This document shows positions 27,711 to 35,925 of a DNA stretch of 64,000 bases, in pieces. Within the stretch, counting starts at the first letter, position 1; every line of letters begins with the position of its first letter. Under the pieces are notes generated by a model that made no database searches, had not been told where the DNA came from, and worked only from the letters and a program-made list of their open reading frames with translations. The position numbers and the translations under genes are program-made. Origin of the DNA: Falsihalocynthiibacter sp042445055 (GTDB taxonomy: Bacteria; Pseudomonadota; Alphaproteobacteria; Rhodobacterales; Rhodobacteraceae). The stretch is from the NCBI RefSeq assembly GCF_042445055.1, contig NZ_CP170339.1, positions 372,001 to 436,000 on the forward strand, in the 5' to 3' direction.

Positions 27711-28703
27711 CTAATTATCTAGAATTGCACGCACCTCTTCGTAGAGCCCTTCGGACCATTCCGGGAACTTTGTGTAGACCTCAGCAGTGGCTTCTTGGAA
27801 AGCAGCCACGTCGACGTCACGATTAAAGATTACGCCCTCTGCTTCGAGTTTTGATATCCAGTCTTCTTCGCTATTCAGCATTAAATCTGTCATGAACGCG
27901 CCAGTATTGACCGCTTCTTCGTTGATAATGGACTGAATGTCTTCGGGTAAACCTGCGAAGATTTCTGAGTTCATCATAAGGCCAGTGAACCCCTTAAAGT
28001 GTCCCGTCAGTGAGATGACCTTTTTGGCTTCGTAGAGCTTTGCACCGTAGATCGAAGGGAGCGGAGCTTCGGCACCGTCAACTACTCCTGCTGAAAGAGC
28101 GGAATATACTTCTCCCCAAGCTACCTGTGTTGGACGAGCGCCCATCGCGGTGAAGGTTTCTACCCACATGATGTTCGGCGGCGTACGGAAAGTCATTCCA
28201 GCGGTATCCTCAGGGGAGCTGATTTCCTTGTCCGATAGCATGTGGCGTGATCCAAAGAGCCAATTTAGCGATAATAACTCGATATCAGATTGAGAACGTA
28301 GCTCGTTTTTAAGGCCAATATAGAGATCACTTTCCACGATTTTTTGGAAATCGCGTGGATCTTCCATCAGGTATGGCCCACCCAGTACGCCAAAGTCGGC
28401 AACGAAATCGCTCAAGTAACCAGGGTCCGAAATGGTGATGATTGGCGCTCCGGCACGGACTTGTTCAAAAACTTCCGGATTTGAGCCGAGCTGTGCGTTT
28501 GGAAAAATTTGAATGTCTACACGGCCGTCTGTGCGTTCTTCGACGTTTTTGACGAATTCTTCCATCGCAACCTGAAGCGGCTCTTGATCGGATGTCACAT
28601 GCGCCAACCGGAACGTGTAATCTGCAGCGTTTGCTAGTGTCGGGGGCATTGCAAATGCTGCTGCTATGACTAGGTGGCCAGCGTGACCGAACCTTAACGA
28701 CAT
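27711..28703 (-). CDS. dctP: TRAP transporter substrate-binding protein, DctP type
   Basis: A 330-residue periplasmic binding protein. A signal peptide occupies residues 1-26 (HLVIAAAFAMPPTLANA before ADYTFRLAH). The family pattern is clear: FVKNVEERTDGRVDIQIFPNAQLG, then GMTFRTPPNIMWVETFTAMG, whose arginine usually binds the ligand carboxylate, and AWGEVYSALSAGVVDGAEAP. This makes a carboxylic acid ligand likely. First gene of the operon dctPQM-ech-iclR-two CoA-transferases, divergent from the dehydrogenase operon. AGGAGGAG precedes the ATG at 28703. Confidence 0.94.
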   Translation of the reverse strand: MSLRFGHAGHLVIAAAFAMPPTLANAADYTFRLAHVTSDQEPLQVAMEEFVKNVEERTDGRVDIQIFPNAQLGSNPEVFEQVRAGAPIITISDPGYLSDFVADFGVLGGPYLMEDPRDFQKIVESDLYIGLKNELRSQSDIELLSLNWLFGSRHMLSDKEISSPEDTAGMTFRTPPNIMWVETFTAMGARPTQVAWGEVYSALSAGVVDGAEAPLPSIYGAKLYEAKKVISLTGHFKGFTGLMMNSEIFAGLPEDIQSIINEEAVNTGAFMTDLMLNSEEDWISKLEAEGVIFNRDVDVAAFQEATAEVYTKFPEWSEGLYEEVRAILDN

Positions 28704-28871
28704 ATTCTCCTCCTATTCGTATGTGCCCTTCGTTCGACGCAGCGATCATCGCTGTTGCGGATGGACAAGGTGACCGTAGCATTTGATTTGCAGATTTGAA
28801 AGTAATTTTTATACTTGCAAAGGTGTGGAATGGAGTGGCAGTGTTTGTGCAGATTAGCGAGAGGCAGAAAG
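28704..28871. promoter_or_regulatory. Divergent promoter region with TTGCA element
   Basis: This 168-bp gap separates the TRAP operon from the dehydrogenase operon. TTGCAGATTTGAAAGTAATT plus one T at 28788-28808 matches 18 of 21 positions of the element at 17375-17395 before the sugar ABC operon; a further TTGCAA is at 28815-28820. A shared regulator, possibly the IclR protein encoded in the TRAP operon, is the simplest reading. Confidence 0.5.
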
Positions 28872-29984
28872 ATGGAACTTAAGGGCGTTACTTGGGATCA
28901 CCCGCGCGGATTCGATCCGGTCGTTGCAGCATCTAAAGAATATGCGGCGCGTACTGGCTTAGACATTTCTTGGGACAAGCGCTCACTTCAGGCATTTGCA
29001 GACGAACCCATTACCGATTTGGCGGAACGATATGATTTCATCGTTCTCGATCACCCGCATGTTGGACAAGTCGCGGCGACTGGCGCTCTATTGCCGCTTC
29101 CTGTGCCGACCGATTCGGAGGCCTCTTTAGGCGGTTCTGCAGAGAGTTATGTCTGGAACGATCAGTGCTGGGCCTATGCTGTGGATGCCGCATGCCAAAT
29201 GGCCGCTTTCCGCCCCGACATGCAGACGCCTCGCCCCGCATACTGGGACGATTTAGGAGACGATGGTGCTAAGGATTTTCGCTTACTTACACCACTACTA
29301 CCTGTAGATGCGTTCGATACGTTTATGACTATTGTCGCGGGGCGAGGGGGTGAAATTATGCCGCACAATCCCTCCGAATTTGTATCGAGCGATAACGGTA
29401 TGTATGCGCTAGATGTTCTGCGTCGCCTTTATGTTCTCGGACCAGATGAGCAAGTTGACATGAATCCAATTAAGGTTCTTGAAATTTTGGCCGAAAATGA
29501 CGAGTTCGCTTGTTCGCCATGCCTGTTTGGATATGTCAACTACGCGCGCGAGGGGTTCCGCGCAAATCGAATCAGGTATTTTGATCTCCCACTTTGCAAG
29601 GGCTTCAATCTCCCAAGGGCAATTCTTGGAGGGGCTGGTATTGGTGTTTCGGCAAGGACAGAACTTCCATCCAAGGCTGTCGAGTTTGCGCAGTGGATTA
29701 CATCTCAGACAGTGCAATCTGGTGTTTATTTTGAGAACAACGGACAGCCTGCACATCGCAAAACGTGGATTGATAAGTCAGAAGGGTCGGACGCGGTTGG
29801 GTTCTTTGGCGGAGGTTTTCAAACGATCGATAATGCGTGGACACGTCCGCGAGATGTCTGGTTCCTCGGCTTCGTAGACCACATTTGTGAGATCATGCCT
29901 AACTTCTTCCGTAAGAATATCCCATCCGAAGACTTCTTGCGGCAAGTTAACAAACTTTATCGTCATCATCTTGAAAGGGCCTAA
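28872..29984 (+). CDS. Solute-binding-fold protein without signal peptide
   Basis: A 370-residue protein resembling extracellular sugar-binding proteins (SBP_bac_1 type): LKGVTWDHPRGFDPVVAASKEY at the start, YDFIVLDHPHVGQVAATGALLPL, and a C-terminal half with RAILGGAGIGVSARTELPSK followed by AVEFAQWITSQTVQSGVYFENNGQPA. No signal peptide or lipobox is visible: the ATG at 28872 follows GAGGCAGAAAG, and an upstream in-frame extension (from 28815) is cysteine-rich and not signal-like. If that is right it stays in the cytoplasm, unusual for this fold. No ABC permease gene adjoins it; the following genes, starting 3 bp later, are dehydrogenases. It may sense or carry a metabolite, or be an enzyme on this fold. 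Confidence 0.65.
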   Translation: MELKGVTWDHPRGFDPVVAASKEYAARTGLDISWDKRSLQAFADEPITDLAERYDFIVLDHPHVGQVAATGALLPLPVPTDSEASLGGSAESYVWNDQCWAYAVDAACQMAAFRPDMQTPRPAYWDDLGDDGAKDFRLLTPLLPVDAFDTFMTIVAGRGGEIMPHNPSEFVSSDNGMYALDVLRRLYVLGPDEQVDMNPIKVLEILAENDEFACSPCLFGYVNYAREGFRANRIRYFDLPLCKGFNLPRAILGGAGIGVSARTELPSKAVEFAQWITSQTVQSGVYFENNGQPAHRKTWIDKSEGSDAVGFFGGGFQTIDNAWTRPRDVWFLGFVDHICEIMPNFFRKNIPSEDFLRQVNKLYRHHLERA

Positions 29985-29986
29985 CA

Positions 29987-30703
29987 ATGTCCGTCGCAAT
30001 TATTACCGGAGGCAATAAAGGCCTCGGCCTGAGTCAGTCTCGGCGATTTCTGAAAGCAGGGTATGAAGTCTATGTCGTTGCGCGCAGTCGCGCCGATTTT
30101 CAAACCCTAGACGGCGGGGCCTATTTTGTAGAACGCGATATTGCGGAGGATAGAAAAGCAGAATGGCTCGCGGAAATTCATGCCAAGACTGGCAAAGTCG
30201 ACGCACTTGTGAATAACGCTGGTGTCCATCTGAAGAAACCTGTGTGGGACATTTCGCCGGATGAGTTAGACAAAGTGCTGAATATTAACGTGCGTGCGAT
30301 GTTTGCCGCTTGCGGGCGCTATGTTCAGCTCCAGCGCGAGGTTGGCGGTGCGATCGTTAATGTGGCCTCAATGGGAGGCATTATGGCGCTCCCATCTGCA
30401 GCGGCTTACGTGACCGCAAAAACAGCAGTTGTCGGACTGACCCGTTCGGTGGCGGTTGACGCGGCGCAGTTCGGTATACGATGTAACGCAGTTAGTCCCG
30501 GCTTCATCGAAACTGATATGACGCGGGCAATCCTCGCTAAAGATCCCGCGCGCCGCGAGAAAATCGAAGGCCGCATTCCCAGTCATAGCTTTGGTACTCC
30601 TGAAAACGTTTCAGACGCGATCTTTTATCTGGCGTCAGCGCAGGCTGGATATGTCAACGGTGTGAACCTGCCTGTTGACGGCGGCTACGCCATCGGATTC
30701 TGA
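29987..30703 (+). CDS. Short-chain dehydrogenase/reductase (SDR), polyol or sugar-acid type
   Basis: A 238-residue Rossmann enzyme. The NAD(P) motif TGGNKGLG lies at residues 8-15, LVNNAGVH at about 70-77, the catalytic serine in NVASMGG, and the catalytic tyrosine and lysine in YVTAK. The C-terminal GYVNGVNLPVDGGYAIGF is the usual ending. It resembles gluconate 5-dehydrogenase-like and 3-oxoacyl-reductase-like members, which cannot be told apart here. The following gene is L-idonate-dehydrogenase-like, which favours a sugar-acid oxidoreductase. It begins 2 bp after the preceding stop, in one operon. Confidence 0.92.
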   Translation: MSVAIITGGNKGLGLSQSRRFLKAGYEVYVVARSRADFQTLDGGAYFVERDIAEDRKAEWLAEIHAKTGKVDALVNNAGVHLKKPVWDISPDELDKVLNINVRAMFAACGRYVQLQREVGGAIVNVASMGGIMALPSAAAYVTAKTAVVGLTRSVAVDAAQFGIRCNAVSPGFIETDMTRAILAKDPARREKIEGRIPSHSFGTPENVSDAIFYLASAQAGYVNGVNLPVDGGYAIGF

Positions 30704-30712
30704 GGACACAGC

Positions 30713-31741
30713 ATGTCAAATATTGAAACCAAGCTAACAGCGGCGCGCGCGATTACTGTTCAAGAGCAATCGAATGGCGACCTACCTTCTGAGTACGTGC
30801 TTTTGGAGCTGGCAGTAGCCAGTTTGTGCGGCACCGATTTGCACTACTATTCACATTTCTCAAATGCGGGCTTTGAGCTTCAGAATCCAGTCACATTGGG
30901 CCACGAGGCTTGTGCGCGTGTGGTTGATCCGAATGGGACCGACCTGGAAAAGGGGCAACTTGTAGCACTAAATCCGATCATGAACTGTCAGGTTTGCGAG
31001 GCATGTAAACGCGGAGAGGAGAACTTGTGTACCGCGAAGAAGTTCCCGGGTTCAGCAACAACTGTCCCGCATTTGGACGGGTTCTTTCGCTCGATGATTG
31101 TTCATCCAGTGCGCTGTTGTCACCCGGTTTCCGACAGTATCAACCCGCGACACCTAACCTTTGCTGAGCCGCTCGCTTGCGCACTACATTCGTTGAATAA
31201 GGGTGGTGTATCCAAGGGGCAAAACGTCTTGGTGACGGGATGCGGTCCAATGGGGTTGCTCGCTATCGCGGGTGCCGCTGCGCGTGGGGCTAACGTGACT
31301 GCGCTTGACGTACGATCCGAGGCGGTTGAGGTCGCGCTAAGGGCTGGTGCCAGCTCCGGTCTGGTCGGAGGTACATTCCACGAGGCAGATCTGGAGAAAC
31401 AATTCGACGTTGTCGTGGAAGCAAGTGGAGCAACCGCAGCCTTTAACACTGCACTGAAGGCAGTACGTCAAAAAGGACGTGTCTCCATCTTGAGTAATAT
31501 CCAATTGAGGGAAGCCGAAGTGATGCTTCACTTGATTATGTTGAAAGAAATAGAGGTGATCGGCTCGTTTCAGTTCAATCAGGAATTTGAGGAATCCGTT
31601 CAGTTGATCGAAGCGGGAGCAATTGATTTTGACGCACTGACCGCAGGGACATTCCCTCTGGAAAGGGTTGCTGACGCGCTAGAGCTTATGTCAAGCGGCA
31701 AAGCTTTTGGCAAAATAATTGTTCTGGGTGCTAACGCCTGA
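30713..31741 (+). CDS. Zinc-dependent MDR dehydrogenase, L-idonate 5-dehydrogenase-like
   Basis: A 342-residue medium-chain dehydrogenase. The catalytic zinc site is visible in SLCGTDLHYYSHF and GHEACARV. The structural zinc cysteines are in NCQVCEACKRGEENLC. The cofactor motif VTGCGPMGLLAIAGAAARGA is at about residues 168-187, followed by an aspartate (ALDVRSEAVE) that favours NAD. The segments ENLCTAKKFPGSATTVPHLDG and the early HYYSHFSNAG resemble L-idonate 5-dehydrogenases (IdnD). It probably oxidises a sugar acid or polyol together with the SDR before it. The exact substrate is not established. Confidence 0.85.
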   Translation: MSNIETKLTAARAITVQEQSNGDLPSEYVLLELAVASLCGTDLHYYSHFSNAGFELQNPVTLGHEACARVVDPNGTDLEKGQLVALNPIMNCQVCEACKRGEENLCTAKKFPGSATTVPHLDGFFRSMIVHPVRCCHPVSDSINPRHLTFAEPLACALHSLNKGGVSKGQNVLVTGCGPMGLLAIAGAAARGANVTALDVRSEAVEVALRAGASSGLVGGTFHEADLEKQFDVVVEASGATAAFNTALKAVRQKGRVSILSNIQLREAEVMLHLIMLKEIEVIGSFQFNQEFEESVQLIEAGAIDFDALTAGTFPLERVADALELMSSGKAFGKIIVLGANA

Positions 31742-31795
31742 AAAACGCAAACGCTGTTTCGCTCTTTGGAAGGCGAAATGAAGAGGAGAGTGAGA

Positions 31796-33229
31796 ATGTT
31801 TTATAAGTGTTTCATCGACAACGAATGGGTTGAGGCGGAAAACGGTAACCGTATCGAAGTACAAAACCCTGCAACCGGTGAAGTTTGGGCTGAAGTTCCG
31901 GCGTGCACTGGCGCAGAAGTTTCGCGCGCGATCGAGAGTTCCGCGCGTGCTCAAAAGGAGTGGGCGGCCTTACCTCCAGTCGAGCGCGCAGCGTATATCT
32001 ACAAGATCGCAAAAGGTGTCGAGCGTGAACGTAATCTCCTTGAGGAACTTCTGGTTAAGGAACAAGGCAAAACACGCGCTGAGGCCGCAGGTGAGGTAAC
32101 GGATACCATTCGTTATCTGACTTACTCCGCCGAAGCAGCACGTAGATTGCGTGGAGACATCTTCCCTTCAGATAGTCCGCGAGAGCAGTTATTTATTTAC
32201 AAAGTACCTTATGGCGTTACGTTGGGATTATGCGCCTACAACTATCCGCTTGCTTTGATAGGCCGCAAAGCCGGACCAGCGCTGGTTACGGGAAACACGA
32301 TGATCATTAAGCCCCATGAGGCAACACCAGTCACTGCATCCGTGTTCTGTCGAATTGTCGAGGAAACAGGACTTCCCGCAGGCGTAATCAATATGGTTAC
32401 AGGAACGGGCTCAGAAGTCGGTGTGCCGCTCGTAGAGAGCCCCACAGTTCGCCTGATAACGCTCACCGGATCCATAAGAGCGGGGCAGGCAGTCGCACAA
32501 GCCTCAGCCAAGAATATCACGGCTCTATCCTTGGAACTCGGCGGCAGCGCACCATTTATTGTGCTTAAAGACGCAGATATCGAAGCCGCCGCCGAGGCAT
32601 GCGCAATCGCACGTTTCGCGAACGCGGGTCAGGTATGTATTTGTTCTGAGGCTGTGTTGGTAGAAGATTCAGTGGCAGAAGCCTTTACTGAGAAGCTACT
32701 CGAGCATGTAGAGAAAATTCGCGTGGGCGACCCAATGGAGAACGGAGGGATGGGCCCGATCACAACCCCAGATGCGCTTGCTAGAATAGAGAAGATAGTC
32801 GCGGATTCCGTTGCCAGCGGCGCAGAGATCGCTGCAGGCGGTAAGCGCCCGAAGGGCAAAGAATATGAGAGCGGTAACTGGTACGAGCCAACAGTCTTGG
32901 TCAATGCCACGCATGACACGGCGGCAGTCCGCGAAGAGATTTTTGGGCCTGTCCTTCCCATTGTGCGAGTGAAAAACTATGAAGAAGCGCTCAACATTGC
33001 GAACAGTCGCCCTGACGGTCTCTCGGCATACCTTTGGACACAGAATCCTTCCATCTATATGGACGCAATCCAACGATTGGAAACAGGTACGATTTTCCTG
33101 AACTCCGGCATTGTCGGCTATATTCAGGGCTATCACAATGGTCACAAACTTAGCGGCGTCGGTGGTGAAGACGGCATATACGGAGTCGAAGGATATCTTC
33201 AGAAACGTACCGTTTATCAAAAGTTTTGA
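31796..33229 (+). CDS. NAD-dependent aldehyde dehydrogenase, AldA (lactaldehyde/glycolaldehyde)-like
   Basis: A 477-residue aldehyde dehydrogenase. The catalytic glutamate is in LSLELGGSAPF and the nucleophilic cysteine in NAGQVCICSEAV; the cofactor lysine is in MIIKPHEATP. The C-terminal third (GYHNGHKLSGVGGEDGIYG, then YLQKRTVYQKF) resembles E. coli AldA, which oxidises L-lactaldehyde and glycolaldehyde. The start at ATG 31796 follows AGAGGAGAG; the frame from 31766 is less likely. Last gene of the dehydrogenase operon, 54 bp after the MDR gene, and probably the final oxidation step of an aldehyde produced in this pathway. Confidence 0.9.
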   Translation: MFYKCFIDNEWVEAENGNRIEVQNPATGEVWAEVPACTGAEVSRAIESSARAQKEWAALPPVERAAYIYKIAKGVERERNLLEELLVKEQGKTRAEAAGEVTDTIRYLTYSAEAARRLRGDIFPSDSPREQLFIYKVPYGVTLGLCAYNYPLALIGRKAGPALVTGNTMIIKPHEATPVTASVFCRIVEETGLPAGVINMVTGTGSEVGVPLVESPTVRLITLTGSIRAGQAVAQASAKNITALSLELGGSAPFIVLKDADIEAAAEACAIARFANAGQVCICSEAVLVEDSVAEAFTEKLLEHVEKIRVGDPMENGGMGPITTPDALARIEKIVADSVASGAEIAAGGKRPKGKEYESGNWYEPTVLVNATHDTAAVREEIFGPVLPIVRVKNYEEALNIANSRPDGLSAYLWTQNPSIYMDAIQRLETGTIFLNSGIVGYIQGYHNGHKLSGVGGEDGIYGVEGYLQKRTVYQKF

Positions 33230-33249
33230 TTGAGTTTGTCGCTGACTAA

Positions 33250-33252
33250 GAT
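33250..33252. repeat. Target-site duplication GAT, left copy
   Basis: GAT directly precedes the terminal TGAGCAGCCCC. The matching copy is at 34645-34647, after the inverted terminal CTCA. Confidence 0.6.
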
Positions 33253-34557
33253 TGAGCAGCCCCACTTGAGTGGTCCAATTTGAAAGTTAGTGCATGACTG
33301 GCCTTTGGTCCATCTGAATGATGGCCTCCGGCGCAGGCGGGCGATAGCCCAAGGCACTGTGTGGTCGTTTGGTGTTGTAGTGTTTTCTCCAGCGTTCGAT
33401 GATGATCTGGGCTTCGCGTAGTAAGTAGAATATCTCGCCATTGAGCGATTCATCACACATACGCCCGTTGAAGCTTTCACAGTATACATTTTCCCAGGGG
33501 GATCCTGGCTCGATATAGGCGGTCGTCGCACCAACGGCATTGATCCAATCTCAGAGCGCCTCTACGATGAATTCAGGGCTGTCGTCCATTGGGCAACTCC
33601 GATCTGATATAGGTTGGCACCCCACGCTAGATGAACAAGTCGGTCAATGCATCAATGACCTCAGTCGAGTTCAACCTTCGCCTCACACGGATCGCCAAAC
33701 ATTCCCTGCTGTACTCGTTCAGGATGTTCAGTGTTCTGAAAGCCCGCCCATTCTCGGTCCGATGATGCACAAAGTCGTATGATCCCTTTGCCCGGCAGGG
33801 CACGTTTGTATGCCCGAGAGGAGGACATGGTTGCGATACTCCGGCCGGTGTCGGACACAAGCCCCGTCATTCATCCAAGCCGTCCTTTCTTAGGTTGTTT
33901 CACTGGAACTTTGAGCCCTTCGCGTCGCCACAATCTTTCAACTCGTTTGTCATTTACTTGCCCGCCAGCGTCTCTCAGCAAAGCCGCAACACGCCAGTAG
34001 CCATATCGGCCGTACTGGCGTGTCAGCTCGATCATATCTGCGATCAAGCGTTCTTCGTCAGCACGGCCTCGTAGTAGCCGACGTTGTGTGGATCGATGCT
34101 GGCCCAAGACGCGACATACGCGGCGCTCAGAAACCTTCATCTGGCCACGTATAAGATCAATACAAGCACGATGGCGCGAAGGGCTCAGAAGTTTCCCGAT
34201 GCGGACTCCTTCAAGATCAACTTGTCCAATGTCAGGTCCGAGACTGCGCGGCGAAGGCCTCATTCTCTTTCTGGAGCCGCTTCAGTTCCTTGAGTTGTTC
34301 TGTGCCCATTCCGCCCGTCGCCATTGTCGCTCGGACCAATGGCGCAACAAAGGCTCCATTCTTCTTCCAGCGGTAATAGGTTTGTTCAGTCACACTGATC
34401 TGTCTGATTGCGTCAATTCGGGGCATGCCTTGCCCCATCAGTGCTTCAACCTGCCGTAATTTCACGACTATCTCGTCTGGCTTGGTTCTCTTGATGGCCA
34501 TCTATGGTCCTCCTTTTCCTAACTAGAGGGGCGGACCACTTCAAAGGGGGAGGCTCA
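33253..34557 (-). mobile_element. Decayed IS3-family element (1305 bp), related to the one at 6943
   Basis: Its right end (TGAGCAGCCCCA at 33253) and left end (inward TGAGCCTCCCCC from 34557) match the ends of the intact element. OrfA is frameshifted near its 3' end and carries about 13 extra codons (NGAFVAPLVRATMA) in the middle. OrfB has a TTG to TAG nonsense change after ALTDLFI and further frameshifts. The slippery GGGAAAC is retained. It lies just after the aldA-like gene and ends beside a surface-polymer cluster. Confidence 0.88.
33287..34501 (-). pseudogene. Disrupted OrfA/OrfB of the decayed IS3 element
   Basis: OrfA starts at ATG 34501 (AIKRTKPDEIVVKLRQVEAL) and loses frame one base short around KENE-AFAAQS. 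The OrfB frame resumes with KLLSPSRHRACIDLIRG and KVSERRVCRVLGQHRS, breaks near 33871 (KKGRLG then stop), resumes as YDFVHHRTENGRAFRTLN, then meets a TAG near 33627. The remaining part, with ENVYCESFNGRM-like sequence, is in other frames. The DDE triad is therefore never translated together and no active transposase is expected. Confidence 0.85.
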
Positions 34558-34644
34558 CACTAGCTCCGGAAGCCATCATTCAAATGGACCAAAGGCCAAA
34601 CTTGCACTAACTTCAGATTTGGACCACTTAAGAGGCGCCGCTCA
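34558..34644 (+). mobile_element. Extra, inverted copy of the IS right end
   Basis: Read inward from 34644 on the minus strand, this 87-bp piece gives TGAGCGGCGCCTCTTAAGTG and continues as a copy, at roughly 85 percent by eye, of the right end found at 33253, including the end of orfB (TTTGGTCCATTTGAATGATG). So the decayed element has a right end on both outer sides. The outer CTCA is followed by GAT, matching the GAT before 33253. Confidence 0.75.
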
Positions 34645-34731
34645 GATTGATTAACGTTCTGCTTTCTGCGCTAACTAACTAGTGGTGCGTTGTGAGCGGG
34701 CTGTAATCAAGTATCTAATTCGGAGATAGAG
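34645..34731. promoter_or_regulatory. Short leader of the surface-polymer cluster
   Basis: It begins with the GAT duplication copy (34645-34647). CGGAGATAGAG at its end is the ribosome binding region of the methyltransferase gene. No clear promoter boxes are seen; transcription could also come from the IS end. Confidence 0.35.
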
Positions 34732-35400
34732 ATGAACGATCGTCAACTCGCAAGATTGTTGGGTAAGGTGCCCTATAAGCTAAGCGTTTATCAAATTTTG
34801 CGGGAACGATCGATCTTGGAATCTTCGGACTATGTTCAAGAGCATCTGAGTTCGGCAATGCTTTTTGAAAGTTCCCAATCAGTTTGGACTTACGCGGCTA
34901 AATCGGCGCATCTTCAAGATGGTCTGAACCTTGAGTTTGGGGTCTATAAGGGTAAGTCGATCAATCATTTTGCCAAGCTATTTGCCCCACATAAAATACA
35001 CGGCTTTGACAGCTTTGAGGGGTTGGCCGAAGATTGGACTGGGTATCATCTGCCCGAGGGGACGTTTGATCTCGGGGGCAAGCTGCCAAAAGTGCATGAT
35101 AACGTTGTGCTGCATAAGGGGTGGTTCGATTCAACGCTTCCTGCTTTCTTGGATACGAACAGCGAGAATATCAGGCTGTGCCATATCGATTGCGACACTT
35201 ACGAGAGCTCTAGGTTTGTTCTTAAGGCGCTTGCCAAGCGCTTCGTCGCGGGAAGCGTGATCGTCTTTGACGAATACTATGGTTACCCGAACTGGCGAAA
35301 TGGGGAGTTCAAGGCCTGGCAAGAGGTCTGCGCCGAGCACAACATTGAGTACAGCTATATTGCCTTTTCAAACATGCAGGTTGCGCTAAAAATAATCTGA
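34732..35400 (+). CDS. TylF/macrocin-O-methyltransferase-like SAM methyltransferase
   Basis: A 222-residue class I methyltransferase of the TylF type. The SAM-binding segment is LNLEFGVYKGKSINHFAKLF (residues 64-83), followed by IHGFDSFEGLAEDW, the characteristic motif of this family. A metal-binding stretch is seen in CHIDCDTYESSRFVL and VFDEYYGY. Relatives methylate sugar hydroxyls or act in capsule and antibiotic clusters. Its neighbours are a glycerol-phosphate cytidylyltransferase-like gene and a LicD-like gene, so it probably decorates a surface polysaccharide. Confidence 0.85.
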   Translation: MNDRQLARLLGKVPYKLSVYQILRERSILESSDYVQEHLSSAMLFESSQSVWTYAAKSAHLQDGLNLEFGVYKGKSINHFAKLFAPHKIHGFDSFEGLAEDWTGYHLPEGTFDLGGKLPKVHDNVVLHKGWFDSTLPAFLDTNSENIRLCHIDCDTYESSRFVLKALAKRFVAGSVIVFDEYYGYPNWRNGEFKAWQEVCAEHNIEYSYIAFSNMQVALKII

Positions 35401-35444
35401 ACACCTCCGCCCTGCATTCCCAATATCCAGAGATATAACTAGTA

Positions 35445-35906
35445 ATGAAAACTGTAATTACATACGGAACGTTCGATCTATTCCATGCGGGCCACGTGCA
35501 CCTTCTGCGTCGCTGCCGCGCGCTCGGAGATCGTTTGATTGTCGGATGCTCAACCGATGAGTTCAATCTGAACAAAGGCAAGAAAGCGGTCTTTAGCTAT
35601 GAGGATCGCGCTGAGATTCTAAAATCATGCCGATACGTTGACGAGGTACTGCCCGAAGAAAGCTGGGACCAGAAGGTTCGCGACGTCCAAAGCAATGACG
35701 TCCAAATTTTTGCGATTGGTGACGATTGGGCGGGCCAGTTCGACTTCTTGGCTGACGAAACGGGATGCGTTGTTACGTATCTTCCGAGAACCCCGAGCAT
35801 TTCCACGACGGACGTCAGGGGGGTAATTCACGCTCTTCATGAGGATCAGAAAATATCAATGATCCATAATGCAGAGCGCCTGTTGTCGCTAATCAAGGCC
35901 CTATGA
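35445..35906 (+). CDS. Glycerol-3-phosphate cytidylyltransferase-like enzyme (TagD family)
   Basis: A 153-residue nucleotidyltransferase. The N-terminal VITYGTFDLFHAGHVHLLRR carries the HxGH signature (residues 14-17), RLIVGCSTDEFNLNKGKKAVF follows, and the C-terminal ISTTDVRG is the ISTT-x-x-R motif that holds the nucleotide. TagD makes CDP-glycerol from glycerol 3-phosphate and CTP, and this protein has its usual length plus about 20 residues. A related alcohol phosphate is possible. CDP-glycerol in a Gram-negative would feed a glycerol-phosphate decoration of capsule or lipopolysaccharide. It converges with the LicD-like gene across 19 bp. Confidence 0.88.
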   Translation: MKTVITYGTFDLFHAGHVHLLRRCRALGDRLIVGCSTDEFNLNKGKKAVFSYEDRAEILKSCRYVDEVLPEESWDQKVRDVQSNDVQIFAIGDDWAGQFDFLADETGCVVTYLPRTPSISTTDVRGVIHALHEDQKISMIHNAERLLSLIKAL

Positions 35907-35925
35907 TTGCCTAGTGGGAACTGCC

